Source: an uncultured Clostridia bacterium
GTDB taxonomy: Bacteria > Bacillota > Clostridia > TANB77 > CAG-508
Reading direction: 5' to 3'
DNA length: 14,168 nt
Assembly (NCBI GenBank): GCA_948663505.1
Contig: CAPNAQ010000032.1
Location: 1 to 14,168, forward strand
Shown here: one piece after another, positions 1-7,864 of the stretch
How positions within the stretch are numbered: position 1 is the stretch's first letter
How the letters are laid out: every line of letters begins with the position of its first letter
Made by a program: the position numbers and the translations under genes
Notes under the pieces: generated by a model
Seen by the model: only the letters and a program-made list of their open reading frames with translations
Database searches by the model: none
What the model was told of the DNA's origin: nothing

Positions 1-2
1 AG

Positions 3-221
3 AAAATATCAAATGATGAGAAAACTAATTATGAAATTTTTAAAAATATATTTAAAGTTAGAATAATAAAACTAGAAGATTCATATTTGCAAATTACAAA
101 AGAAAATAATAAGTATTTTATACAGATTTTTGATGAAAATATTTTTGAAGAGAAGGTTGAAATTTCAGAACCAGAAGAATTGGAAATAAAACTAAATAAA
201 AAAGTAGCAATTTGGAAATAA
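3..221 (+). CDS. 3' end of an unrecognised gene (partial)
   Basis: An open frame runs in from the left edge and ends at TAA 219-221, giving the last 72 residues of a protein whose start lies outside the window. The visible part is rich in Lys, Glu, Ile and Asn. It contains alternating hydrophobic/charged stretches that look like beta strands (around YLQITKENNKYFIQIF) and ends in KLNKKVAIWK. No signature motif is visible, so I assign no function. Codon use (ATA, AAA, GAA) matches the neighbouring genes, which supports it being real coding sequence. The stop codon overlaps the first bases of a palindromic repeat. The next gene begins 72 bases downstream on the same strand, so co-transcription is possible but unproven. 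Confidence 0.6.
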   Translation, partial: KISNDEKTNYEIFKNIFKVRIIKLEDSYLQITKENNKYFIQIFDENIFEEKVEISEPEELEIKLNKKVAIWK

Positions 222-269
222 TGTCCAAAGGGGGACTGTTCCTGATGGACATTGGCAAAAATGGACATT
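220..269. repeat. Diverged copy of GGGGACTGTCCCC / AATGTCCA palindrome
   Basis: Outer arms AATGTCCA (220-227) and TGGACATT (246-253) are perfectly complementary. They enclose a degraded core, AAGGGGGACTGTTCC. A further half-arm TGGACATT lies at 262-269. The element matches the intact palindrome at 5044-5078 with several substitutions. It overlaps the stop codon of the upstream partial gene and precedes the ribosome binding site of the next gene. Confidence 0.75.
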
Positions 270-293
270 GTACAAAATTATGGGAGGAAAAGT

Positions 294-1937
294 ATGAAGA
301 TTACATTTTTAGGAGCAACAAAAACAGTAACAGGATCAAATAGTTTAGTAGAAGCCGCAGGAAAGAAATTTTTAGTTGATTGTGGAATGTGGCAAGGTAA
401 AGCAGAATTAGAGGAAGAGAATTTTCAAGAATTTGAATTTGACCCCGCAGAAATTGATTTTATGTTATTAACACATGCACATATAGATCATTCAGGAAGA
501 ATACCAAAATTATATAAAGAGGGATATAGAAATAAAATATATGCACACAAGGCAACATGTGATTTATGTGCATTAATGTTGCCTGATAGTGGACATATAC
601 AAGAAATGGAAAATGAATGGAAGAATAGAAAAAGGGTAAGAAAAGGTGAAAAAGAGAGAGAGCCATTATATACAGCAGAGCAAGCTGTAAGATGTTTAGA
701 AATTTTTGAGCCTGTAAAATATGATGAAATAATAGAGATAACACCTGAAATCCATGTAAGATTTAATGATGCAGGTCATATGCTAGGATCTAGCATAATT
801 GAACTTTGGGTAAATGAAGATGGTAAAGAAACAAAGACTGTTTTTACAGGAGATTTAGGTAATAATGATATTCCATTATTAAGTGAACCTACAATGATAG
901 AAGACGCAGATTATTTAGTTATGGAGTCAACATATGGTGCTAGAAAACACATAAAAAATGAAGAAAAAGCGGAGTTATTTTTAGATATAGTTTCTGAAAC
1001 ACTAGATAATCAAGGAACTGTAGTAATACCATCATTTGCAGTAGGAAGAACTCAAGAAATTTTATATGAATTAAATAAGTTAAAAGAAACAAAAGATGAT
1101 TCAGAATTTCTAAGAAAGTATAAAACATTAATGAAAGCTCCTGTATATGTAGATAGTCCTTTGGCAATATCAGCTACAGAGGTTTTTAAAGAAAATATGG
1201 ATTTGTTTGATGAAGAGACTCAAGAAGCAATGCTTAAAGGAGACAATCCACTTGAATTCCCAGGTTTGAAGTTTACAAAAACAGCAGAAGAATCTAAAGC
1301 TTTAAATGAAGATTTAACACCAAGTATAATAATTTCAGCAAGTGGTATGTGTGAAGTAGGAAGAATAAAACATCATTTAAAACATAATTTATGGAGAGCT
1401 AATTCATGTATTTTATTTGTTGGTTATCAAGCACCAGGAACATTAGGTTATAGTATTGTAAATGGTGCAAAAAAAGTAAAAGTTTTTGGAGAAGAAATTG
1501 CTGTAAATGCAAGAGTTGAGTATTTAGATGGATATTCAGGTCATGCAGATCAAGATGGATTAATGAATTTTATTTATTCATTTATAAAAAAACCTAAGCA
1601 AATCTTTCTAGTTCATGGTGAAGATGATTCACAAGAGGTTTTAAAAAATAAGATTGAAGATGAAACACATTTGCCAGTAATTATTACTCAGTTTGGAGAA
1701 ACATATGAACTTAAAGATACTGTTCAATTGACTAATAAAATTGAAAGAAAATCATTACCTAATTTAAGAAATGATGTATTAAAAAGGCTAGAAAAATTAA
1801 AACAAGAGGTTTTAGATATGGATGTTTCTGTTAAAGAGGATATTAATAGCCAAGAATTGAAAGATGAGGATATTTTTAGAATTAATGAGAAAATAAAAGA
1901 TTTGGAAAAACAAATTTTAAATGTAATTGAGGGATAA
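294..1937 (+). CDS. Beta-CASP metallo-beta-lactamase fold RNase-like protein
   Basis: Predicted cytoplasmic zinc hydrolase of 547 residues, of the YSH1/CPSF73-like family of RNA-processing nucleases found in bacteria and archaea. Visible motifs are the metal-binding HAHIDH at 61-66, His162 in DAGHMLGSS, Asp187 in FTGDLG, the beta-CASP Glu in VMESTYG (211), SGMCEVGRIKHH around 350-361, SGHAD at 415-419 and LVHGE at 439-443. The C-terminal 60 residues are charged and helical and could form a coiled coil. The ATG at 294 is chosen because GGGAGG lies seven bases upstream; an in-frame ATG at 252 sits inside a repeat and lacks a ribosome site. Family membership is clear. The substrate (RNA versus another phosphodiester) is inferred, since bacterial members of this branch are poorly characterised. 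The GH15 gene begins 59 bases after its stop. Confidence 0.9.
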   Translation: MKITFLGATKTVTGSNSLVEAAGKKFLVDCGMWQGKAELEEENFQEFEFDPAEIDFMLLTHAHIDHSGRIPKLYKEGYRNKIYAHKATCDLCALMLPDSGHIQEMENEWKNRKRVRKGEKEREPLYTAEQAVRCLEIFEPVKYDEIIEITPEIHVRFNDAGHMLGSSIIELWVNEDGKETKTVFTGDLGNNDIPLLSEPTMIEDADYLVMESTYGARKHIKNEEKAELFLDIVSETLDNQGTVVIPSFAVGRTQEILYELNKLKETKDDSEFLRKYKTLMKAPVYVDSPLAISATEVFKENMDLFDEETQEAMLKGDNPLEFPGLKFTKTAEESKALNEDLTPSIIISASGMCEVGRIKHHLKHNLWRANSCILFVGYQAPGTLGYSIVNGAKKVKVFGEEIAVNARVEYLDGYSGHADQDGLMNFIYSFIKKPKQIFLVHGEDDSQEVLKNKIEDETHLPVIITQFGETYELKDTVQLTNKIERKSLPNLRNDVLKRLEKLKQEVLDMDVSVKEDINSQELKDEDIFRINEKIKDLEKQILNVIEG

Positions 1938-1996
1938 ATATATTTAATGTTATTATTTTTAATTAAATAGTGAAGAAAATGAAAGGGAATATAAAA

Positions 1997-3901
1997 ATGC
2001 AAAGTAAGTATTATAATGAATCAATAATAGGAAACAAAAAAATGATAGCAACATACACATCAAAAGGGGAAATACAAAGAATGTATTTTCCAAGTAGAGA
2101 TAGTAGGCAATATATAAACTATTTTCATACAGGTATAAAAGTAAATGACTCAGATTTAATATATTTACATGATGATATAAACAATGTATATAAGCAATAT
2201 TATGATACAGACACAAATATATTAAATACTGAGATTACAAATACATATTTTAATATAAAAATATTGCAAACAGACTATTTTTTAATAAAAGAAAATGTAT
2301 TAGCAAAAAAATATACATTTATTAATGAAGGAAAAATAGATTTAAAAACACAATTTTATATACATTCAGAATTATTATCTGATTATAATAATTTTGTTGG
2401 AGCAAAGATTGTTAATGGTGGTATGATGCAATATGCACATGATTTTTCATTCTCAACATTTTCAAAGGAAAATGATATAATTAAACATCAAATTAATGGA
2501 AGCAAAGATAATATAAAGAGAACTGAGATACATGATAAAGATTATATTGGAATGTCAAAAGATACATCTATAGCATTTGATATTGGAAATATAAAAGCTG
2601 GTGAAAAGAAGCAAATTCAGATCTGTATTTTAATTGATGATAATAAAAATGTGTCTGATATAGAAGATGAAATTGAAAGAATAAAAAGAATTGATTTTGA
2701 TAAAGAATATATAGAAACAAAATCATATTGGAGAAAATATTTAAAAGCACATAATAGTTTAAAATTAAAAGAGAGTAAAAACTCTTATGATGAAATTATC
2801 TATGAAATTTATAAAAGAAGTATTTTATTATTTCCATTGTTAACAAACTTAGAAACAGGAGGAATAATTGCTTCACCAGAAATTGATGAGGACTTTTCTA
2901 AATGTGGTAGATATGCGTATTGTTGGACTAGGGACGCAGTTTTTGTAACAAAAGCCATGGATATATTAAATATGAAAAAGGAAACCGAAAAGTTTTATAA
3001 AGTATTTTGTAAAAAAACTCAAAGTAGAAATGGTATGTGGGAACAAAGATTTTTTACAGATGGAAAGCTTGCTCCATGTTGGGGATATCAAATAGATGAA
3101 ACAGCAAGTGTTATATATGGTGTTTATGAACATTATAAATATTCAAAATCTGAACAGTTTCTAAAAGATACCTTGCAAATGTGTGAAAAAGCTACAGATT
3201 TCTTAAAGAGATATATAAAAGATATATTAGAACATACAAATAAATATCATGTAAGTTATGATATTTGGGAAATGTGTGAAGGTATTCATTTGTATTCTTT
3301 AGCAAGCATTTATTCTGCTTTTAATTGCATGGTTAATATATATTCAATTTTAGGAAAAAATATTTCTGATTTTGAGAATAACAGATTGAAAGATGAGAAA
3401 GTTGCAAAATCAATTAAGGAAATCCAAAAATTGCAACTAGATATTAAGAAATTTATTAATTCTAATTTATATGATGATGAAAAGAAATCTTATGTTAGAA
3501 ATGAGAATGATAAAAAGATGGATATTAGTATTTTAGGTACTGTTACTCCATTTAATGTGTTCACTTCTAAAGAGAAGAAGGTTCAAAATACTGTTGAGAG
3601 AATTAATTTATGTTTAAGAACTTATACAGGTGGTTATCAACGTTTTGAATTTGATAATTATTTAAATGGTAATCCTTGGCCTATTGCTAATTTGTGGATG
3701 ACTTTATATTATATTGATTCAGGTGAGAAAAAAAAGGCTAAAGAATGCTTTGATTTTGTTGTTAAAACTGCTGGTAAACATTTCTTTTTAGGCGAACAGG
3801 TTAATAATGAGTCTTTAAAGCCTAATTGGGTTATTGGTCTTGGCTGGTCTCATGCCATGTTTATTATTGTTTTGGAAAAATTGTATGGGAAAAATTTTTA
3901 A
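1997..3901 (+). CDS. Glycoside hydrolase family 15 (glucoamylase/trehalase-like)
   Basis: A 634-residue inverting alpha-glucosidase of family GH15, which includes glucoamylases, glucodextranases and alpha,alpha-trehalases. An N-terminal beta-rich domain (about 1-260) precedes an (alpha/alpha)6 barrel. Barrel motifs seen are GRYAYCWTRDA (304-313), YQIDETAS (364-371), the general-acid region DIWEMCEG with Glu425 following the Trp, and the catalytic-base region FLGEQ with Glu600, ending in GLGWSHAM. No signal peptide is present, so the enzyme is probably cytoplasmic and acts on imported or stored maltooligosaccharides, glycogen fragments or trehalose; which one cannot be read from sequence. The ATG at 1997 has AAAGGG nine bases upstream. 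Earlier in-frame GTG (1970) and ATG (1979) lack such a site. Codon use changes sharply from A-ending at the start to T-ending at the end. Confidence 0.9.
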   Translation: MQSKYYNESIIGNKKMIATYTSKGEIQRMYFPSRDSRQYINYFHTGIKVNDSDLIYLHDDINNVYKQYYDTDTNILNTEITNTYFNIKILQTDYFLIKENVLAKKYTFINEGKIDLKTQFYIHSELLSDYNNFVGAKIVNGGMMQYAHDFSFSTFSKENDIIKHQINGSKDNIKRTEIHDKDYIGMSKDTSIAFDIGNIKAGEKKQIQICILIDDNKNVSDIEDEIERIKRIDFDKEYIETKSYWRKYLKAHNSLKLKESKNSYDEIIYEIYKRSILLFPLLTNLETGGIIASPEIDEDFSKCGRYAYCWTRDAVFVTKAMDILNMKKETEKFYKVFCKKTQSRNGMWEQRFFTDGKLAPCWGYQIDETASVIYGVYEHYKYSKSEQFLKDTLQMCEKATDFLKRYIKDILEHTNKYHVSYDIWEMCEGIHLYSLASIYSAFNCMVNIYSILGKNISDFENNRLKDEKVAKSIKEIQKLQLDIKKFINSNLYDDEKKSYVRNENDKKMDISILGTVTPFNVFTSKEKKVQNTVERINLCLRTYTGGYQRFEFDNYLNGNPWPIANLWMTLYYIDSGEKKKAKECFDFVVKTAGKHFFLGEQVNNESLKPNWVIGLGWSHAMFIIVLEKLYGKNF

Positions 3902-3909
3902 AATTGGGC

Positions 3910-3938
3910 TTGAAATATAAAATGAATTGATATAAAAT
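3910..3938 (+). promoter_or_regulatory. Candidate sigma-A promoter for GAPDH gene
   Basis: TTGAAA (3910-3915), a 17-base spacer and TAAAAT (3933-3938) form a near-consensus vegetative promoter in the 134-base gap between the GH15 gene and the GAPDH gene. It predicts a leader of about 90 bases. I see no terminator hairpin between the GH15 stop and this promoter, so read-through from upstream may also occur. Confidence 0.5.
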
Positions 3939-4035
3939 GTAAATGTCTATAGAAAATTACAAGTTAATTTTTTACAAGACAAAAACAAAGAGAGAGTAAA
4001 AAGTAAAAGCTTTTGAAATCAAAAGGAGGAAAATT

Positions 4036-5040
4036 ATGTCAGTAAAATTAGGAATTAATGGATTTGGAAGAATAGGAAACCTATCATTCCAAGCAGCTAT
4101 TCAAAAGGAAGGAGTAGAGGTAGTAGCAATAAACGACCCATTCATTACAGCAGATTATATGGCATATATGACAAAATATGATACAGTACATGGAAGATTT
4201 AATGGAACAGTAGAAGAAAAAGATGGAAATTTAATAGTAAATGGAAAAACAATAAAAATATATAATGAAATGGACCCACATAACATACCATGGGGAGAAT
4301 TAGGAGTTGAATACGTATTAGAATGTTCAGGAGTATTTACAACATTAGAAAAAGCACAAGCACATATTGATGCTGGGGCAAAACAAGTAATTATAAGTGC
4401 ACCATCAAAAGATGCACCAATGTTTGTAATGGGAGTAAATAATACAGAATACAAACCTGAAATGAATATAGTATCAAATGCTTCATGTACAACAAACTGT
4501 TTAGCACCACTAGCAAAAGTAATAAATGATAATTTTGGAATTACAGAAGGATTAATGACAACAGTGCATGCAACAACAGCAACACAAAAAACAGTTGATG
4601 GAGCATCTAAAAAAGATTGGAGAGGTGGTAGAGCAGCAGCAGCAAACATCATACCATCATCTACAGGAGCAGCAAAAGCAGTTGGAAAAGTAATACCATC
4701 ATTAAATGGTAAATTGACAGGAATGTCTTTCAGAGTTCCAACAGTTGATGTATCTGTAGTAGATTTAACTTGTAATTTAGCAAAACCAACAACTTATGAA
4801 GAAATTTGTACAGTTATGAAAAAAGCATCTGAAAATGAACTTAAGGGAATTATTGAATATACAGATGAACCTGTAGTATCTTCAGATTTTATATCAGATC
4901 CTCATACATCAATTTTTGATGCTACAGCTGGTATTATGCTTACAGATACTTTTGTAAAATTAGTTGCATGGTATGATAATGAATGGGGTTATTCTAATAA
5001 ATTAGTAGATTTAGCTTGCTATATAGCTTCAGTTAAATAG
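4036..5040 (+). CDS. gap: Glyceraldehyde-3-phosphate dehydrogenase
   Basis: Phosphorylating GAPDH of glycolysis: converts glyceraldehyde-3-phosphate, phosphate and NAD+ to 1,3-bisphosphoglycerate. The 334-residue length is standard for the family. The N-terminal NAD-binding Rossmann motif is INGFGRIG (7-14) with Asp34 in AINDPF, as in NAD-dependent forms. The active-site signature SNASCTTNC carries nucleophile Cys151, and general-base His178 lies in TVHATT. The substrate-binding RGGRAAAANIIPSSTG and the C-terminal WYDNEWGYS are also present. The ribosome site AGGAGG lies just ahead of the ATG. Unlike many Clostridia, no pgk or tpi gene follows; the gene has its own promoter and is followed directly by a 35-base palindrome that may act as its terminator. 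A/T codon preference with few rare codons fits strong expression. Confidence 0.98.
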   Translation: MSVKLGINGFGRIGNLSFQAAIQKEGVEVVAINDPFITADYMAYMTKYDTVHGRFNGTVEEKDGNLIVNGKTIKIYNEMDPHNIPWGELGVEYVLECSGVFTTLEKAQAHIDAGAKQVIISAPSKDAPMFVMGVNNTEYKPEMNIVSNASCTTNCLAPLAKVINDNFGITEGLMTTVHATTATQKTVDGASKKDWRGGRAAAANIIPSSTGAAKAVGKVIPSLNGKLTGMSFRVPTVDVSVVDLTCNLAKPTTYEEICTVMKKASENELKGIIEYTDEPVVSSDFISDPHTSIFDATAGIMLTDTFVKLVAWYDNEWGYSNKLVDLACYIASVK

Positions 5041-5043
5041 TTG

Positions 5044-5078
5044 AATATCCATTTGGGGACTGTCCCCAAATGGACATT
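5044..5078. repeat. Intact REP-like palindrome, core GGGGACTGTCCCC
   Basis: Arms ATATCCATTTGGGGAC (5045-5060) and GTCCCCAAATGGACAT (5062-5077) flank a single central T. They match at 15 of 16 positions, and an A-T pair extends them by one base. The palindrome begins three bases after the GAPDH stop codon and is followed by TTTT. As RNA it would make a very stable hairpin that could end or protect the GAPDH transcript. Diverged or half copies occur at 220-269 and 7828-7845 and possibly at 14157-14168. Confidence 0.85.
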
Positions 5079-5129
5079 TTGATAGATTTCCAAAAAAAAC
5101 GAAATTATAAACAAAAGAAGGATTTAAAT

Positions 5130-6539
5130 ATGAATAATAATTTTAAAAAAAATAAAGGTATAACATTAGTGGCATTAGTAATTACAATAATTATTTTATT
5201 AATATTGGCAGGAATTACATTAGTAGCATTAACAGGGGAAAATGGATTATTTAGTAAATCCAAACAAGCAGTAGAAAGAAATAAAGAAGAGGCTGCAAGA
5301 GAGAAGATAAGTCATGCTTTAGGAGAATATATGATTGATATAAATTCTGTAGATATGCCAGATACTGAAAAAGATAGCTATCTATTAGAGATTTTAAATA
5401 ATGTTGGACCAACAACTGTAGCAGAAAATGCTAACTATTATGAAGTACTTGTTGATGGATATATATTTTGGATACATAGGGAAACATTAGACGTAGTATC
5501 AAAAGAAATAGATAATGAAATAGAGGCAACAGAAGTAAAAATAAAAGAAAGCAGTAAAAATATGACAGTCAATGTAGGAGAAACTGTGAGCATTGATATA
5601 GAAGTACAACCAGAAGGAGCAAGTAAAAAAAGTCTAGAATATATATCAAATAACTCTGAAATAGCAGAAGTAAATTATGGAGTAGTAAAAGGAATAGCAC
5701 AAGGAACAGCAACTATAACAGTAAAGACAAAAAGTGGACAAGAAGAAACATGTACAATAACAGTAAATGATAGAACACCTAGCGAAATTTTGTATAGTTG
5801 GGAAGAGCTAGACAAAATAGCAAGAGCTATATCAAATACAACAAAGTATAATAAAGATACTAAAACAATAATGGTAACAATTGAAGGAATCGAAAAAATT
5901 TTAACAGTAGGAGACTGGAAAGAAATAGATGGTAAAAAAGTAAGAATTTTAGGATTCAATCATGACACATTAACATCACGTAATTCATATGAAGGAGGAA
6001 CATTAACAGGAAAAGCTGGTATTAGCTTTGAATATGTAGATTGTTTGATTGATTCGGCACAGATGAACAATAAAAATGTTGAAGAAGGAGGATGGACTTC
6101 TAAAGATTTATATAAAATATTAAATACAAATACTGATGCTAAGTATAAAGAAATACAATCTATGGGAATTCCAATTAAAAATGTTGTGAAAACTGCAAAT
6201 GCTTCTGCAACTGGTGATAGCCGTTTGAGGACAAATGACTATTTGTGGCTTCTATCATGTACAGAGATCTATGGTACTTCAGCTAAACAAGGAATGGAGT
6301 CAGCTTTTGCGTATAAGAAGGAAGACGAACAATATAAGTATTATTCAGATTTGAAACCTAATTATGCAACTTCATATGATTTTTTGCGTAAAGTAAATCA
6401 GAATGGTAATGTTGTTGAATGGTGGCTAAGGTCTAGAGCTCATGGATATGCTTATGCATTTTGCAATATTAGCTCAGGAAAATGTGATATGAGAGATCAA
6501 AGTTGGAGTAAAGGTATAGCTCCAGGATTTGCTATATAA
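5130..6539 (+). CDS. Pilin-like surface protein with BIG2 and DUF6273 domains
   Basis: A 469-residue predicted surface protein. Residues 7-35 form a prepilin-like leader: a basic start, KNKG and then ITLVALVITIIILLILAGITL. This resembles the N-terminal methylation/cleavage motif but lacks the usual Glu at +5. Residues 133-213 look like a bacterial Ig-like BIG2 domain (TVNVGETVSIDIEVQPEGA ... GVVKGIAQGTATITVKT). Residues 220-469 match the DUF6273 style, with WWLRSR at 431-436 and an ending GIAPGFAI, reminiscent of C-type-lectin folds. The ATG at 5130 is preferred because AGAAGGA lies seven bases upstream; the in-frame ATG at 5070 lies in the palindrome. No pilus assembly genes are nearby. Binding or adhesion at the cell surface is the likely role, but no ligand can be inferred. 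Confidence 0.8.
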   Translation: MNNNFKKNKGITLVALVITIIILLILAGITLVALTGENGLFSKSKQAVERNKEEAAREKISHALGEYMIDINSVDMPDTEKDSYLLEILNNVGPTTVAENANYYEVLVDGYIFWIHRETLDVVSKEIDNEIEATEVKIKESSKNMTVNVGETVSIDIEVQPEGASKKSLEYISNNSEIAEVNYGVVKGIAQGTATITVKTKSGQEETCTITVNDRTPSEILYSWEELDKIARAISNTTKYNKDTKTIMVTIEGIEKILTVGDWKEIDGKKVRILGFNHDTLTSRNSYEGGTLTGKAGISFEYVDCLIDSAQMNNKNVEEGGWTSKDLYKILNTNTDAKYKEIQSMGIPIKNVVKTANASATGDSRLRTNDYLWLLSCTEIYGTSAKQGMESAFAYKKEDEQYKYYSDLKPNYATSYDFLRKVNQNGNVVEWWLRSRAHGYAYAFCNISSGKCDMRDQSWSKGIAPGFAI

Positions 6540-6571
6540 TATACTATCTAAAAACTAAATAAATATATTAT

Positions 6572-6605
6572 AATATGATGTGTAAAAAACACATCATATT
6601 TTTTT
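6572..6605 (+). terminator. Intrinsic terminator after pilin-like gene
   Basis: Stem AATATGATGTGT (6572-6583) and ACACATCATATT (6589-6600) pair perfectly over 12 bases around an AAAAA loop. A run of seven T (6599-6605) follows. It sits 32 bases after the stop codon and closes the transcript before the downstream operon promoter. Confidence 0.9.
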
Positions 6606-6638
6606 GCAAAACTATTTTAAAGAAAGAAAAAAAATACC

Positions 6639-6667
6639 TTGTAAATTTAAGCATAATGGTGTAAAAT
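6639..6667 (+). promoter_or_regulatory. Candidate promoter of the Fem-alr-DUF1189-ftsH operon
   Basis: TTGTAA (6639-6644), a 17-base spacer and TAAAAT (6662-6667) lie between the upstream terminator and the first gene of the operon. The predicted leader is about 85 bases. I see no riboswitch or T-box structure in that leader. Confidence 0.55.
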
Positions 6668-6757
6668 ACGGTAAAGTGCAAATAATAAAAACAAAAAATA
6701 AAAAAAGCTTATGTAAATAACTAGAAAAAGTATAAATTAAGAAAAAATTAGGAAGGA

Positions 6758-7825
6758 ATGAAAAAAGTGAGAATAATAACAAATGATGACTCAAAGAAAG
6801 AATATAAAAAATTTTTAGAAAGTCATGAAAGATGTAACTTTCAACAATCATTAGAATGGGCAGAAATAAAAAAGCCAAATTGGAAACCAGAAGTAATATT
6901 AGCAGAAGACACAGAAGGAAATATAATAGGATCATTATGTGTATTAATAAGAAAAATGCCAATATTTGGAAATATAATGTATTCATCAAGAGGACCAGTA
7001 TGTGATATACATGACATATCAGTAATGAAACAACTAACAGATGGAGCAAGAGAATTAGCAAAAAAATATAAAGCATTAGCATTGAGAATAGAACCAGACA
7101 TAGAAAAAGAAGATCAACCTTTTAGAGATATAGTAACAAATTTAGGTTATAAAATAAAAGATGACGCAAAAGATTTCAAAGATGAAATTCAGCCAAGATT
7201 TGTATTTAGACTTAATATAAAAGACAAAACAGAAGAAGAAGTTATGTCAGGATTTCATCAAAAATGGAGATACAATATACGTTTAGCAGGAAAAAAGGGA
7301 GTAGAAGTAAAAGAAGGAACAAAAGAAGACCTAAAAGACTTTCATAAAATAATGATAGAAACAGGAAAAAGAGATGGTTTTATAACAAGACCATTAGAAT
7401 ACTTTGAAAAGATGTATGATAACTTAGCGCCAAACCATATGAAATTATTAATTGCATATTATGAAGGAAAGCCAATATCAGGTGTAATACCAATATTTTA
7501 TGGGAACAAAACATGGTATTTATATGGAGCAAGTAGTAATCAACATAGAAATTTAATGCCAAACTACTTATTACAATGGGAAATGATAAAAATGGCAATA
7601 GCAAGACATGATGATATATATGACTTTAGAGGAGTATCAGGAGTAGTAGATGAAAATCATCCACAATATGGATTATATAGATTTAAAAAAGGATTTGGAG
7701 CTACATTTACAGAATTTATAGGAGAAATATATATTCCATTTAAACCAATAAGATATGCCTTATATAAGTTTTCAGAAAAAGCATTTAGAACAATAAGACA
7801 GATTAAAAGAAATTTTTGTTCATAA
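6758..7825 (+). CDS. FemA/FemB/FemX-family peptidoglycan aminoacyltransferase
   Basis: A 355-residue enzyme of the Fem family, which transfers amino acids from aminoacyl-tRNA to the side chain of peptidoglycan precursors to build the interpeptide bridge. It acts at the cytoplasmic face of the membrane on lipid II or UDP-MurNAc-pentapeptide. Two tandem GNAT-like domains are expected. Seen are FQQSLEWAEIK near residue 28, GPVCDIHD, RFVFRLNIKDKTEEEV, FHQKWRYNIRLAGKKGVEV (a hallmark) and, late in the protein, YDFRGVSG followed by YGLYRFKKGFGATFTEFIGE. The basic tail is typical. The ATG overlaps a GGAAGG site; an in-frame GTG at 6767, nine bases from that site, is an alternative start two to three residues in. 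First gene of a four-gene operon with alanine racemase next. Which amino acid is added cannot be told from sequence. Confidence 0.92.
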   Translation: MKKVRIITNDDSKKEYKKFLESHERCNFQQSLEWAEIKKPNWKPEVILAEDTEGNIIGSLCVLIRKMPIFGNIMYSSRGPVCDIHDISVMKQLTDGARELAKKYKALALRIEPDIEKEDQPFRDIVTNLGYKIKDDAKDFKDEIQPRFVFRLNIKDKTEEEVMSGFHQKWRYNIRLAGKKGVEVKEGTKEDLKDFHKIMIETGKRDGFITRPLEYFEKMYDNLAPNHMKLLIAYYEGKPISGVIPIFYGNKTWYLYGASSNQHRNLMPNYLLQWEMIKMAIARHDDIYDFRGVSGVVDENHPQYGLYRFKKGFGATFTEFIGEIYIPFKPIRYALYKFSEKAFRTIRQIKRNFCS

Positions 7826-7827
7826 AT

Positions 7828-7845
7828 AATGTCCAAAGGGGACAG
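7828..7845. repeat. Half copy of the GGGGAC / AATGTCCA palindrome
   Basis: AATGTCCAAAGGGGACAG matches the left arm and core of the palindrome at 5044-5078. The right arm is missing. The element begins two bases after the Fem gene stop and lies immediately before the poorly spaced ribosome site and TTG start of the racemase gene. Confidence 0.65.
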
Positions 7846-7864
7846 AGTGGAGTGAAAAAAGATA

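Noticed and set aside
252..281. Promoter-like TTGGCA...AATTAT before the metallo-beta-lactamase gene
   Set aside because: It would start transcription at or beyond the ribosome binding site at 282-287, leaving no usable leader.
252..293. Upstream in-frame start for the metallo-beta-lactamase gene
   Set aside because: The ATG lies in a repeat, lacks a ribosome site, and the extra 14 residues are not part of the family's usual start; GGGAGG favours 294.
4155..4652. Long minus-strand open frame (165 residues) inside the GAPDH gene
   Set aside because: It is an antisense shadow of a strongly conserved gene, has no ribosome site and encodes an unstructured, compositionally odd product.
5070..5129. 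Upstream in-frame start for the pilin-like gene
   Set aside because: The ATG is inside the palindrome, and the added residues would put a charged stretch ahead of the prepilin-like leader; AGAAGGA supports 5130.
6668..6757. Possible riboswitch or T-box leader ahead of the Fem operon
   Set aside because: The leader is short and almost pure A/T, with no stable stems, no T-box motif and no terminator-antiterminator pair.
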